Part shown: in pieces, positions 1-10,822 of the stretch
Layout: each line of letters begins with the position of its first letter
Numbering within the stretch: the first letter of the stretch is position 1
DNA from: Owenia fusiformis
Lineage: Eukaryota; Annelida; Polychaeta; Sabellida; Oweniidae
DNA length: 64,000 nt
Assembly: GCA_903813345.2 (NCBI GenBank)
Contig: CAIIXF020000006.1
Coordinates: 15,876,348 to 15,940,347 of the forward strand
Direction of reading: 5' to 3'
Position numbers and translations under genes: made by a program
Notes under the pieces: generated by a model
Told to the model about the DNA's origin: nothing
Databases searched by the model: none
What the model saw: only the letters and a program-made list of their open reading frames with translations

Positions 1-590
1 ATAATTCAGTTACTCAAAATGAAATATCCACATGATTTTACGCACACATGAAAAGTTCCTGAATGACGCTACTTTTTGGATTCAACCATGCATATAACGT
101 CGTAAAATACACATTTCTACCGAAATTATGCCCAGCCGTTTTCGTAGAAAATGTAACAAATGAAGGCATTTTATCGGAACTGATTGATATTTGGTACTTA
201 TAGAATATCGTATTTACTTAAACTTTTAAGCGATTCAGACATTTAAAAAAATTATGTTTAATCAATGTTAATTTCGCACGAATATAGGGTACAAAATGAA
301 TGAAAGTCTCACGTGTTTGATTGTATTTTACTCCCATTTATGTGCATTTTTCTAACATTAAAATGAGATAGTTGGAAAGAAGAGATCAGTAGAATTCTAT
401 CCGTCACTTTCATTTTCAAATGTTTAAATGTTTCCCGTTTCATTGGACCTCATAAAGATGGTAGCCAACGGACCAGAAACAAGTAGTGCGATGACGTCAT
501 ATATCGCTACACCACTTTGATATAAAGTTTGGTAAACAACAATGGGGTTTTTCAATGTGTCGTCCTACTGCAAGAAAATTTTACGATTTT
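1..590. other. Intergenic, nothing recognised
   Basis: AT-rich sequence without a long open frame, exon-like block or clear repeat. If the acyl-CoA ligase further right is intact, its missing 5' exons lie before this point; no AMP-binding P-loop exon was found here. Confidence 0.6.
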
Positions 591-1330
591 AAGGTGCTAT
601 TTGGTGCTTTCTGGGCACTTTCAAAGGGGGTGTTAGTGGGGGGGGGGGGGCTGCCAGAGGGGTAGGTGGAGTTGGGATGCCAGAGGGCGAGTGAGTGTTA
701 GTCTTCCAGAATCATTAACTTTATCAAGGAGCTATTTGATGATGTCTGGGCAATTTAAAAGTGTCAATACATAAAACAAATCCAGAACTTTTCCATTGTT
801 TTGTTTGGGGTGTGAGGGGTGGCCCACTCCCCCTAGAAGATTTTACAATTTTACGACGCTATTTGGTGCTTTCTGGGCACTTTCAAAGTGTATGAGTCAA
901 TTAAAGAATTTGAGAAAATCACAATTTTTTGGGGGGGAGGGGGTCAAGGGGGGGGGGCAGAGGGAGGGGGGGTTATGCAAGTGCAAGATGCAAGAGGGGG
1001 AGCAAGTCCCCCAGAAACACTTACTATATCAAGGAGCTACTTGATGATGTCTGGGCACTTTGAAAGTGTCTGAGACAAAACACTAAAATAAATTTAGAAC
1101 TTTTCCATTGTTTTGTGGGGGGTGTGAGGGGTGGCCAATGCCCCTAGAAAATTTTACAATTTTAAGATGCTATTTGGTGCTTTCTGGGTACTTTCAAAGT
1201 GTATGAGTCAATGAAAAAAAATTACAAAAAAAAATATTTTTCAAAAAAAATTATTTTTTTCAAATTTTTTTTTTCAAATTTATTTTGGGGAGTGACAAAG
1301 GGGGGTGCGGTCGCACCCATCGCACCCCCC
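590..1330. repeat. G-rich degenerate tandem repeat
   Basis: A block containing 'ctatttggtgctttctggg' recurs near 597, 858 and 1169, alternating with a second block ('aaggagctatttgatgatgt') near 725 and 1032. Long G runs (about 640, 930-970, 1300) and a poly-A/T tract (1210-1290) separate them. The short open frames at 796-1073 follow from the repeat and are not credible genes. Confidence 0.7.
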
Positions 1331-1452
1331 CCCATCTGACGGCACTGGCAGCGTGCTTATTAGGCTCAGTAGATTATTCGTGATGCAGTGTGCGATGTAC
1401 GCTACTTTTAATTTGGATTTGGTACTACCTACGTAGGCAGCATGTAATTAGC

Positions 1453-1843
1453 AGTGTGCTTTGTAGGCTGCATGTGTCGAGGCTTAGCAGCAGTGTGCTT
1501 AAGTGGTGTGCTTTGTAGGCTGCTTGTGTTCAGGCTTAGCAGCAGTGTGCTTTAGTGGTGTGCTTTGTAGGCTACATGTGTTGAGGCTTAGCAGCAGTGT
1601 GCTTTAGTGGTGTGCTTTGTAGGCTACATGTGTTGAGGCTTAGCAGCAGTGTGCTTTCGTGGTGTGCTTTGTAGGCTATATGTGTTGAGGCTTAGCAGCA
1701 GTGTGCTTTCGTGGTGTGCTTTGTAGGCTACATGTGTTGAGGCTTAGCAGCAGTGTGCTTTCGTGGTGTGCTTTGTAGGCTACATGTGTTGAGGCTTAGC
1801 AGCAGTGTGCTTTAGTGGTGTGCTTTGTAGGCTGTATGTGTTG
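1453..1843. repeat. 52-bp minisatellite, about 7.5 copies
   Basis: The unit contains 'gtgctttgtaggctacatg' followed by 'ttgaggcttagcagcagtg'. The anchor 'tgctttgtag' recurs every 52 bases (for example 1561 and 1613). Later copies differ by single bases, so this is a local array. It ends directly before a strong hairpin. Confidence 0.9.
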
Positions 1844-1845
1844 AC

Positions 1846-1912
1846 GCTTTAATGGCGCTTTAAAGCGACGTGCAACGCGGCTTTGCACGGCGCTTTAAAG
1901 CGCCATTAAAGC
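1846..1912. repeat. 28-bp stem hairpin
   Basis: Positions 1846-1873 pair with 1885-1912 with a single mismatch, around an 11-base loop. The arms carry 'gcgctttaaagcg', itself palindromic. It lies between the minisatellite and the outer end of the left Harbinger element. It may be the end of another fold-back element; function unknown. Confidence 0.85.
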
Positions 1913-2423
1913 GCCGTTGGTGTGAACTTAGCTTAAAGCCCCCCTCACATATGAACGAAAACCCCTTTACGTCAACTTGCGTATAGTGGCGAATAGGAAA
2001 TAAGTCAAATTCGTTCTCATTAGTACGAGTTCGTGACAGTACGTCGCAGTGTTCGTATAGATGCGTTTGTCAGCGTTTACTTCGGTTGAAATTAGTCTTT
2101 TTCGTCGGAAAATTTTGAACATGTTCAAAAAATTGCAGCGAATAAAAGTTTCGTGTGTCATTCGTTGAAATTCGTTTCAATGCGTTAACAATCGGTTAAC
2201 CTTCGCATTGGCTTCGTCAAGTGACGTTACAGGTCGCTGGGGATAAGGTCGTATCCCCATAATTTGCATATCAAGCGACTGACGACGATCCCATTACGAA
2301 CCATTACGAACCATTGCGGCAGTTTACAACCTTGTACGCAGTGGAACGAATACTTACGAATTGGATCTACGTTAAGCTGAATAATTGAGAGAATACCAAA
2401 TTAAATCAAATAATTCTTTTGTC

Positions 2424-4125
2424 ATGAAAGACACAGATCGACTGAGGCTGCAGTATGTGGCTGCTATGGCCCAGCAAGAAGTTTTAACGCAGCAACTTAA
2501 CATTCATGAGTTCATCAGAGGCCGTTTTAGGCGGAGAAGGGGAGCCAGAGGACGTGGCATCTGGAGGAGACAATGGTTGAATCCAGAGAGACGGCGCCAA
2601 TTTGGCATATATTATCAGCTCATGGTGGAGCTGAGAAGAGAGGACCCCAGAACATTCAAAAAGTTCCTCTGTATGCCAACAGAAATGCATGACGAAATTT
2701 TTGAGAGGGTCCGTCCTCGGCTATGGAAACAACATAGCTGGTACAGAGAGCCTTTAGGTCCAGGCCTCAAACTAGCTGCCACTATTCGCCACCTGGTTTC
2801 TGGTGCCAAGTACTCTGACATGCAGTACTCCTGGCGGGTTGCTGAGAATACCCTCTCTGTAGTAGTCTGTCAAGCTATATGTGACGAATATGTTGATGAG
2901 GTCATGACAGCCCCCTCCACACCTGAAGAATGGAAACAATTGGCTGATGGTTTCCTCGAGAGGTGGAACTTTCCAAATTGTGTTGCTGCAATTGATGGCA
3001 AACACATACATGTAGCCATCAGAAAGCCTAATAGCTCTGGTTCCATATATTATAATTATAAGGGTTTCTACAGCATCATCTTACTGGGAATTGTCGACTC
3101 AGACTACAAGTTCGTGTGGTGTGATCTGGGTGGTGAGTAAACTCTACATACGTTACTGCATTAATTTTGTAATTATATAGATTTAATACAATTATAGCTA
3201 TATTTGCAATGTATACTGACAATATTTTATCCTCTTACTCTTGTATAATTTCAGGATATGGTTCAAGTGGAGATGCCAGGATCTATAATGCATCGGAATT
3301 CTTGGAGATGGTGCAGGATGGTTCGATCGCATTTCCACACCAACAGCCATTTCCCAACGACACCGTTGATATGCCTTTTTTCTTGGTAGGGGATGACACA
3401 TTCAGCCTCAGTGATCACATGCAGAAGCCCTATGGACATAGAACCCTCACTGGAGAGGAAAGAATTCTAAACTACCGGTTATCGAGGGCTAGGAGGGTTT
3501 CAGAAAACGCCTTTGGAATTTTGGCCAACCGATTCCAGGTACATTGTAATTTATAATATTTGTCGGCGAAACAAACAGTTAAACTCCAAGTTCCTGGGAC
3601 TATTTAGATACGTTTATTCGACTTCGAGTAAATGAGACTTCATTCGAACTTCCGCTAATTGAGACATGAAAATAGTATATTTTGTTTGATTAATAATTTG
3701 AAAGATGCGCATAAATTGGAACCAACTGAGTTCCACATTCGACCTATAACAGTTTAACTATTAATCCGTATTTTCAAATTAATTCAATTTAACGCATAAT
3801 AACATTTCAGGTACTCCTCTCAACGATGAACCATAAGCCATCCACAGCGAGGCTGATAGTCAAGACATGCTGCATTCTCCACAACTTGATGAGAATGAGG
3901 TACCCTACAATGCAAAATGCACTGATTGACCAAGAGGACAGAAGAGGCGACATGGTTCCTGGGGAATGGAGGAGAGATCGCAACTTGGAAGATGTCAGGG
4001 CTGTCAATATCGGAGGCCACAACACAGCAAACAAAAAGGGGAAGATTGTGAGAAATACTCTGAAGCACTGGGTCAACTCTCCAGCAGGAAGTGTACCATG
4101 GAAAGACAGGATCGTGCCAAATTAA
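2424..4125 (+). CDS. Harbinger DDE transposase, apparently intact
   Basis: Predicted exons are 2424-3132, 3255-3538 and 3811-4125, joined by GT-AG introns in phases 1 and 0, giving 435 aa. ATG 2424 (MKDTDRLRLQ) was chosen over the upstream in-frame TTG. The family's DDE residues are all visible: Asp in 'AAIDGKH' at the end of exon 1, Asp in 'GDARIYNASE' in exon 2, and Glu in 'SENAFGILANRF' just before the second intron, followed by 'CCILHNLMR'. An Arg-rich N-terminal stretch (RGRFRRRRGARGRG) precedes the catalytic domain. Cut-and-paste DNA transposition is the known family role. No frameshift or stop was found, unlike the right copy. Confidence 0.88.
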
Positions 4126-4604
4126 AGGTTGGACTTTGAGAAATAATCGAAAGCACTGTGTCAACTTGAAATTAAGTGTAATTTGCCTGACACAAATTGT
4201 AAAAACTAGTTTAAACGTATTTTTGTTTTATGAGTCTAATAATAAGAAAAGGGAAAATACCAAACATGATCAGAAGACACAAGAGAAACAAAATCTTTAA
4301 TCGAATATTGTCATTAAAAACAAACCCCAACTATCCCAAATGAAATTCAAGCGTCAAAAGAAACAGTGTCCAACACCCCTCCCCTTCCATTCTAATATCA
4401 AATATTACGACCCAAAACCATAAAACATAGGGATATTTCATTCAAACTGAAGTAATTACAATAATTGCTTGGCATGGTAACCAATTGTACGTGTTAATAA
4501 CATTCCCAATGGATGATCACTGTATGAATTTCAAATCTGTGTTGACTACGACCTCTTAATTAAGGTAGACTATGTTAGAAATGTCAGAAGAGCCATATTA
4601 AATA

Positions 4605-5065
4605 CAGGGTGACACCAAAAAATGCCACCCACTTATTTCAGAATGACTTTCTTTTATGTGTAAATAGAGTGTTCAATGGAAGAAAGATTGGTATGCTTGC
4701 ATTGCATCAATAACTAAGAATAAAGAGATATCACATTTTCCGCGGAGGCATGCTCTGACACAAATCGTTCGAAAATGTAATTTAGAAATCTTTCTTTTTT
4801 TAAATTTACTTAAAAAGTGAGTCAGTTCCTCAAATATAGCACAAATTATGAAGGAAATGGGTAGATATGACATTTAAATGATAAAATATGTGAAAGCAAT
4901 ACAGAAATGACACAAATAATGGCTGAGAAACAAATCTCAATTTCAGAAAATTGTATTTGATGCAATTCAAGTACATCAATCTTTGATAAAAAAAATTACG
5001 AAGATTCCGTCGTTATTGACAAAGTTATTCCAGAATAAATGGGTGGCATTTTTTGTGTCACCCTG
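4605..5065. mobile_element. MITE with CAGGGTG ends (left arm)
   Basis: A 461-bp element begins 'cagggtgacaccaaaaaat' and ends with the inverse, with terminal inverted repeats of about 40 bp. TA dinucleotides flank both ends (4603-4604 and 5066-5067), as in Tc1/mariner-type insertion. It has no coding capacity. A mirror copy lies at the equivalent place in the other palindrome arm, so it entered the Harbinger element before the palindrome formed. Confidence 0.85.
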
Positions 5066-5112
5066 TATATTGGCACGGCAACAGAACATATTGCCAAAAA
5101 TCTGCTTGAACT

Positions 5113-5697
5113 TATTGAGGAGTTGCTGACAGAAATTTATCTTAAGTCAATCTAAACACTAATTACAAAGTTACACACATTACAAGTTATTACAAAGCTG
5201 TAAGAATTGGCCGAACACCGATGACCAACCACAAAATGGCCACAGCCAACAATACTAAAATTGGGAGGCTATAATAATATATCAACACTTTTGGTAAGTG
5301 GTGATAAACATTAAAATTGTATTGAAGTTGATAATGAAAAATGTTAAATAAAATTGAGGTATGCCTTGGGGAAAATGGTGTTTCGGTGTTGCAAAAATGT
5401 ACATCCAAATCAGCAACAACGTTTTTGAATATTCCTTTGGAAAACATGACCAACATTACAAATACTTAATCTGGCTTTTAACAAGACAAATAATTATACT
5501 AAGAGAATAAACTTTGTTTAGAAAATATCTTTATCACAAAAAATTAGATGTATCTCTGCTTTGTTTGGCTCTACGGAAGATGGTTGTGTGTCCTCTTTGT
5601 CGGGTTTGTTTTGTTCTACGGCGGTTGGTTTCTTTTAAGTCTTGCCATTTTTATATTTCATTAACTTACGTTGTGTGAATAGGTTAACAATTTCAGA
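5113..5697. other. Segment present only in left palindrome arm
   Basis: About 585 bp that the right arm lacks (equivalent point near 6500). It has no terminal repeats or target duplication, and its edges do not form a GT-AG intron on either strand. A deletion in the right arm is the simplest reading. It may include the degenerate second gene of the Harbinger element. Confidence 0.6.
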
Positions 5698-6544
5698 TTT
5701 ATATATGATAGTGTGGTGTTGTCAAGTAAATTGATCCTTACACTTTTCGCAAAGGTTCGTTTAGATTCGGAAGCATGCGCACAATTGCGCTTTGGTTCGC
5801 ATGTATGCGTTGTTAATTGCTGACGGGAATCGCTGACGCCTCCTGCTTTTCGTAAGGCTTTGTTCAGATTCGGAAGAATGCGCATAATTACGCTTTATTT
5901 CGCATGTATGCGTTATTACTCGCTGAAGGGGATGTCAAAGGTTGTTTGCGAGACGCAACGCATCTTAGCGAAGAAAAGTAGTAATTCGTCACACTTCGTA
6001 AAACATTCGCAACAAATAGTTACCTTACATTACCTTAAAGGCCCCCTCACATATGAACGAATCCACCAAACGCAGCCTGACGCACGTGGTAAATTAGTCA
6101 TTTCTGGCGAATATTGAGCGAAAATGTTTAAAAATATGTTACATAATAGAAAACATAACGAATAGTAATGTAAGGTAACTATTTGTTGCGAATGTTTTAC
6201 GAAGTGTGACGAATTACTACTTTTCTTCGCTAAGATGCGTTGCGTCTCGCAAACAACCTTTGACATCCCCTTCAGCGAGTAATAACGCATACATGCGAAA
6301 TAAAGCGTAATTATGCGCATTTTTCCGAATCCGAACAAAGCCTTACGAAAAGCAGGAGGCGTCAGCGATTCCCGTCAGCGATTAACAACGCATACATGCG
6401 AACCAAAGCGCAATTGTGCGCATGCTTCCGAATCTAAACGAACCTTTGCGAAAAGTGTAAGGGTCAATTTACTTGACAACACCACACTATCATATATAAA
6501 TCAAGCAGATTTTTGGCAATATGTTCTGTTGCCGTGCCAATATA

Positions 6545-7005
6545 CAGGGTGACACAAAAAATGCCACCCACTTATTCTGGAATAACTTTGTCAATAACGA
6601 CGGAATCTTCGTAATTTTTTATCAAAGATTGATGTACTTGAATTGCATCAAATACAATTTTTTGAAATTGAGATTTCTTTCTTAGCCATTATTTGTGTCA
6701 TTTCTGTATTGCTTTCACATATTTTATCATTTAAATGTCATATCTACCCATTTTCCTTCATAATTTGTGCTATATTTGAGGAACTGACTCACTTTTTAAG
6801 TAAATTTAAAAAAAGAAAGATTTCTAAATTACATTTTCGAACGATTTTGTGTCAGAGCATGCCTCCGCGGAAAATGTGATATCTCTTTATTCTTAGTTAT
6901 TGATGCAATGCAAGCATACCAATCTTTCTTCCATTGAACACTCTATCTACACATAAAAGAAAGTCATTCTGAAATAAGTGGGTGGCATTTTTTGGTGTCA
7001 CCCTG
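6545..7005. mobile_element. MITE with CAGGGTG ends (right arm)
   Basis: Mirror image of the element at 4605-5065, same length, with TA flanks at 6543-6544 and 7006-7007. The open frame at 6643-6879 is a by-product of the MITE sequence and not a gene. Confidence 0.85.
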
Positions 7006-7459
7006 TATTCAATATGGCTCTTCTGACATTTCTAACATAGTCTACCTTAATTAAGAGGTCGTAGTCAACACAGATTTGAAATTCATACAGTGATCATCCA
7101 TTGGGAATGTTATTAACACGTACAATTGGTTACCGTGCCAAGCAATTATTGTAATTACTTCAGTTTGAATGAAATATCCCTATGTTTTATGGTTTTGGGT
7201 CGTAATATTTGATATTAGAATGGAAGGGGAGGGGTGTTGGACACTGTTTCTTTTGACGCTTGAATTTCATTTGGGATAGTTGGGGTTTGTTTTTAATGAC
7301 AATATTCGCTTAAAGAGTTTGTTTATCTTGTGTTTTCTGATCATGTTTGGTATTTTCCCTTTGATATTATATCAATACATTTCTTATTATTAGACTCGTA
7401 AAACAAAAATACGTTTAAACTAGTTTTTACAATTTATGTCAGGCAAATTACACTTAATT

Positions 7460-8443
7460 ATCCCATCGAACGAAGTTCGGAGGGATATAGGGAACGCCTC
7501 CGTCCGTCCGTCCGTACGTACATCCGTCCGTACGTACGTCCGTCCGTACGTCCGTCCGTCCGTCTGTCCGTCCGTCCGGGCAATAACTCAAATACCGTTG
7601 GCCCGATTTTATTCATATTTTGTACACATATACCCTATGGGGGTAGAAGTTCTGCTCGAAAGCCGATTTTCAAAATGGCCACTCATTTAAAAATGGCAGC
7701 CATTTTAGTGCCGATTTTACAGTAATTTAGGTGCAATATGTAAAACTGTAATAGCAATATGTTTTAAATGTAAAAAAAATTATATAGGACATTAATAAAG
7801 CTAGAAATGTAGATATTAAAAAAGCACATGGCAGCCATCTTGAAAAATGGCGGCCTTTACTCGTTATTTTACGATTTTTGCTGTAACTCGAAAAGTAGTG
7901 GAGCGATTTTGTTCATATTTGGTATGTGAATACTATAAGCATGGCACACTGTCTAATGACACTCTTGGTAGAAGGCGGCCATTTTGAAAAATGGCTGCCA
8001 TTTTAACTTATTTTACTAAAACTCAAAAAGTAGTGGAGCGATTTTGTTCATATTTGGTACGTGAATACGTATAAGCATGGCACACTGTCTAATGACACTT
8101 TTGGTAGAAGGCGGCCATTTTTCAAAATGGCCGTCATTTTAACGTATTTTACTATAACTCGAAAAGTAGTGGAGCGATTTTGTTCATATTTGGTATGTGA
8201 ATACTATAAGCATGGCACACTGTCTAATGAGACTTTTGGTAGAAGGCGGCCATTTTTTTCAAAATGGCCACCATTTTAACATATTTTACTATAACTCAAA
8301 AATTAGTTGAGCGATTTTGTTCATATTTGGTATGTGAATATTATAAGCATGGCACACTGTCTAATGACACTTTTGGTAGAAGGTGCCCCTTTTGAAAAAT
8401 GTTCGATGGGATTCGCTACGCTTTGGCGTTGCCGTTGTTCTGG
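7460..8443 (+). mobile_element. F1 element, Helentron-associated (HINE-like) architecture
   Basis: Starts ATCCCATCGAAC, followed by (GTCC)n/(GTAC)n microsatellite at 7500-7580 and four tandem units of about 136 bp (7860-8400). The inverse motif GTTCGATGGGAT lies at 8401-8412, then a hairpin (ACGC-tttg-GCGT) about 10 bases before the end CTGG. TT flanks both sides. The left palindrome arm at about 4170-4180 provides the empty site. It interrupts the 3' flank of the dead transposase gene. No protein is encoded, so it would move only in trans. Assignment to the Helentron/DINE-1 class rests on structure alone. Confidence 0.75.
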
Positions 8444-8489
8444 TTTTAAGTTGACACAGTGCTTTAGATCATTTCTCAAAGTCCAACCT

Positions 8490-10193
8490 TTAATTTGGCA
8501 CGATCCTGTCTTGCCATGGTACACTTCCTGCTGGAGAGTTGACCCAGTGCTTCAGAGTATTTCTCACAAGCTTCCCCTTTTTGTTTGCTGTGTTGTGGCC
8601 TCTGATATTGACAGCCCTGGTATCTTCCAAGTTGCGATCTCTCCTCCATTCCCCAGGAACCATGTCGCCTCTTCTGTCCTCTTGGTCAATCAGTGCATTT
8701 TGCATTGTAGGGTACCTCATTCTCATCAAGTTGTGGAGAATGCAGCATGTCTTGACTATCAGCCTCGCTGTGGATGGCTTATGGTTCATCGTTGAGAGGA
8801 GTACCTGAAATGTTATTATGCGTTAAATTGAATTAATTTGAAAATACGGATTAATAGTTAAACTGTTATAGGTCGAATGTGGAACTCAGTCGGTTCCAAT
8901 TTATGCGCATCTTTCAAATTATTTATCAAACAAAACATACTATTTTCATGTCTCAATTAGCGGAAGTTCGAATGAAGTCTCATTTACTCGAAGTCGTATA
9001 AACGTATCTAGATAGTCCCAGGAACTTGGAGTTTAACTGTTTGTTTCGCCGACAAATATTATAAATTACAATGTACCTGGAATCGGTTGGCCAAAATTCC
9101 AAAGGCGTTTTCTGAAACCATCCTAGCCCTCGATAACCGGTAGTTTAGAATTCTTTCCTCTCTAGTGAGGGTTCTATGTCCATAGGGCTTCTGCATGTGA
9201 TCACTGAGGCTGAATGCGTCATCCCCTACCAAGAAAAAGGCATATCAACGGTGTCGTTGGGAAATGGCTGTTGGTGTGGAAATGCGATCGAACCATCCTG
9301 CACCATCTCCAAGAATTCCGATGCATTATAGATCCTGGCATCTCCACACGAACCATATCCTGAAATTATACAGGAGTAAGAGGATAAAATATTGTCGGTA
9401 TACATTGCAAATATAGCTATAATTGTATTAAATCTATATAATTACAAAATTAATGCAGTAACGTATGTAGAGTTTACTCACCACCCAGATCACACCACAC
9501 GAACTTGTAGTCTGAGTCGACAATTCCCAGTAAGATGATGCTGTAGAAACCCTTATAATTATAATATAAGGAACCAGAGCTATTAGGCTTTCTGATGGCT
9601 ATGTGTTTGCCATCAATTGCAGCAACGCAATTTGGAAAGTTCCACTTCTCGAGGAAACCATCAGCCAATTGTTTCCATTCTTCAGGTGTGGAGGGGGCAG
9701 TCATGACCTCATCAACATATTCGTCACATATAGCTTGACAGACTTCTCTTACCACTACAGAGAGGGTATTCTCAGCAACCCGCCAGGAGTACTGCATGTC
9801 AGAGTACTTGGCACCAGAAACCAGGTGGCGAATAGTGGCAGCTAGTTTGAGGCCTGGACCTAAAGGCTCTCTGTAGCAGCTATGTTGTTTCCATAGCCGA
9901 GGACGTACCCTCTCAAAGATTTCGTCATACATTTCTGTTGGCATACAGAGGAACTTTTTGAATGTTCTGGGGTCCTCTCTTCTCAGCTCCACCATGAGCT
10001 GATCATATATGCCGAATTGGCGCCGTCTCTCTGGATTCAACCATTGTCTCCTCCAGATGCCACGTCCTCTGGCTCCCCTTCTCCGCCTAAAACGGCCTCT
10101 GATGAACTCATGAATGTTAAGTTGCTGCGTTAAAACTTCTTGCTGGGCCATAGCAGCCACATACTGCAGCCTCAGTCGATCTGTGTCTTCCAT
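8490..10193 (-). pseudogene. Harbinger transposase, frameshifted copy
   Basis: Mirror of the left-arm gene with the same three exons. Exon 1 opens at ATG 10193 and stays open. In exon 2 a T run is one base shorter than in the left copy (near 9233-9238), which shifts the frame upstream of the catalytic Glu. Exon 3 is otherwise preserved to the stop at 8490. There are small in-frame differences in exon 1: 'VVVREVCQAI' here against 'VVVCQAI' on the left, and 'GKHIAIRKP' against 'GKHIHVAIRKP'. Confidence 0.85.
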
Positions 10194-10822
10194 GACAAAA
10201 TAATTATTTGATTTAATTTTGTATTCTCTCAATTATTCAGCTTAACGTAGATTCCAATTCGTAAGTATTCGTTCCACTGCGTACAAGGTTGCAAACTGCC
10301 GCAATGGTTCATAATGGTTCGTAATGGGATCGTCGTCAGTCGCTTGATATGCAAATTATGGGGATACGACCTTATCCCCAGCGACCTGTAACGTCACTTG
10401 ACGAAGCCAATGCGAAGGTTAACCGATCGTTAACGCATTGAAACGAATTTCAACGAATGACACACGCAACTTTTATTCGCTGCAATTTTTTGAACATGTT
10501 CAAAATTTTCCGACGAAAAAGACTAATTTCAACCGAGGTAAACGCTGACAAACGGATCTATACGAACACTGCGACGTACTGTCACGAACTCGTACTAATG
10601 AGAACGAATTTGACTAATTTCCTATTCGCCACTATACGCAAGTTGACGTAAAGGGGTTTTCGTTCATATGTGAGGGGGGCTTTAGCAAATGCCTTTGCGT
10701 AAGCCATAGATTATTTATGCTGGACAGTATGTTGCGCAACCTCCGTGTTACCATGGTTCAAGTCTCCAATCACTGTGTTGGTTGATTTGGTTGGAAGCTC
10801 ACAACTTACTTTTCATTTCTAG

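Larger units (their letters stand above)
1935..6032 (+). mobile_element. PIF/Harbinger transposon, left copy, 3' end missing
   Basis: It starts with the terminal repeat 'aaagcccccctcacatatg' at 1935, preceded by TTA, the target trinucleotide usual for this superfamily. It encodes an apparently intact three-exon transposase, then about 1.9 kb of non-transposase sequence holding a 461-bp MITE. A short frame at about 5070-5153 ending in a stop may be the tail of the second Harbinger protein (Myb/MADF type), but this is weak. The arm stops at 6032, so the last roughly 133 bp, including the 3' terminal repeat present in the right copy, are absent. Confidence 0.85.
1935..10683. repeat. 8.7-kb palindrome of two Harbinger elements
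   Basis: The left arm (1935-6032) and right arm (6166-10683) are near-identical reverse complements by eye, joined tail to tail across a 133-bp spacer (6033-6165). Symmetric landmarks are the outer termini, the transposase exons, a shared 461-bp insertion and the inner sequence at 6021-6032/6166-6177. The arms differ by two large events: about 985 bp present only on the right (7460-8443) and about 585 bp present only on the left (5113-5697). Confidence 0.9.
6037..10683 (-). mobile_element. PIF/Harbinger transposon, right copy, both ends present
   Basis: Inverted relative to the left copy. It has both terminal repeats: 'aaaggccccctcacatatg' at 6037 and its inverse ending at 10683, with TTA near each boundary. 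It carries the mirrored MITE (6545-7005), an F1 insertion (7460-8443) and a transposase gene broken by a frameshift. The ends look usable in trans but the element cannot be autonomous. Confidence 0.87.

Noticed and set aside
1967-2161. Short open frame near the Harbinger left end, repeated at 10457-10651
   Set aside because: It is mirrored only because it lies in the palindrome arms; no domain and it occupies the subterminal region.
6643-6879. 78-codon open frame
   Set aside because: Lies wholly inside the 461-bp MITE; no domain, and the mirror copy at 4673-4873 is differently open.
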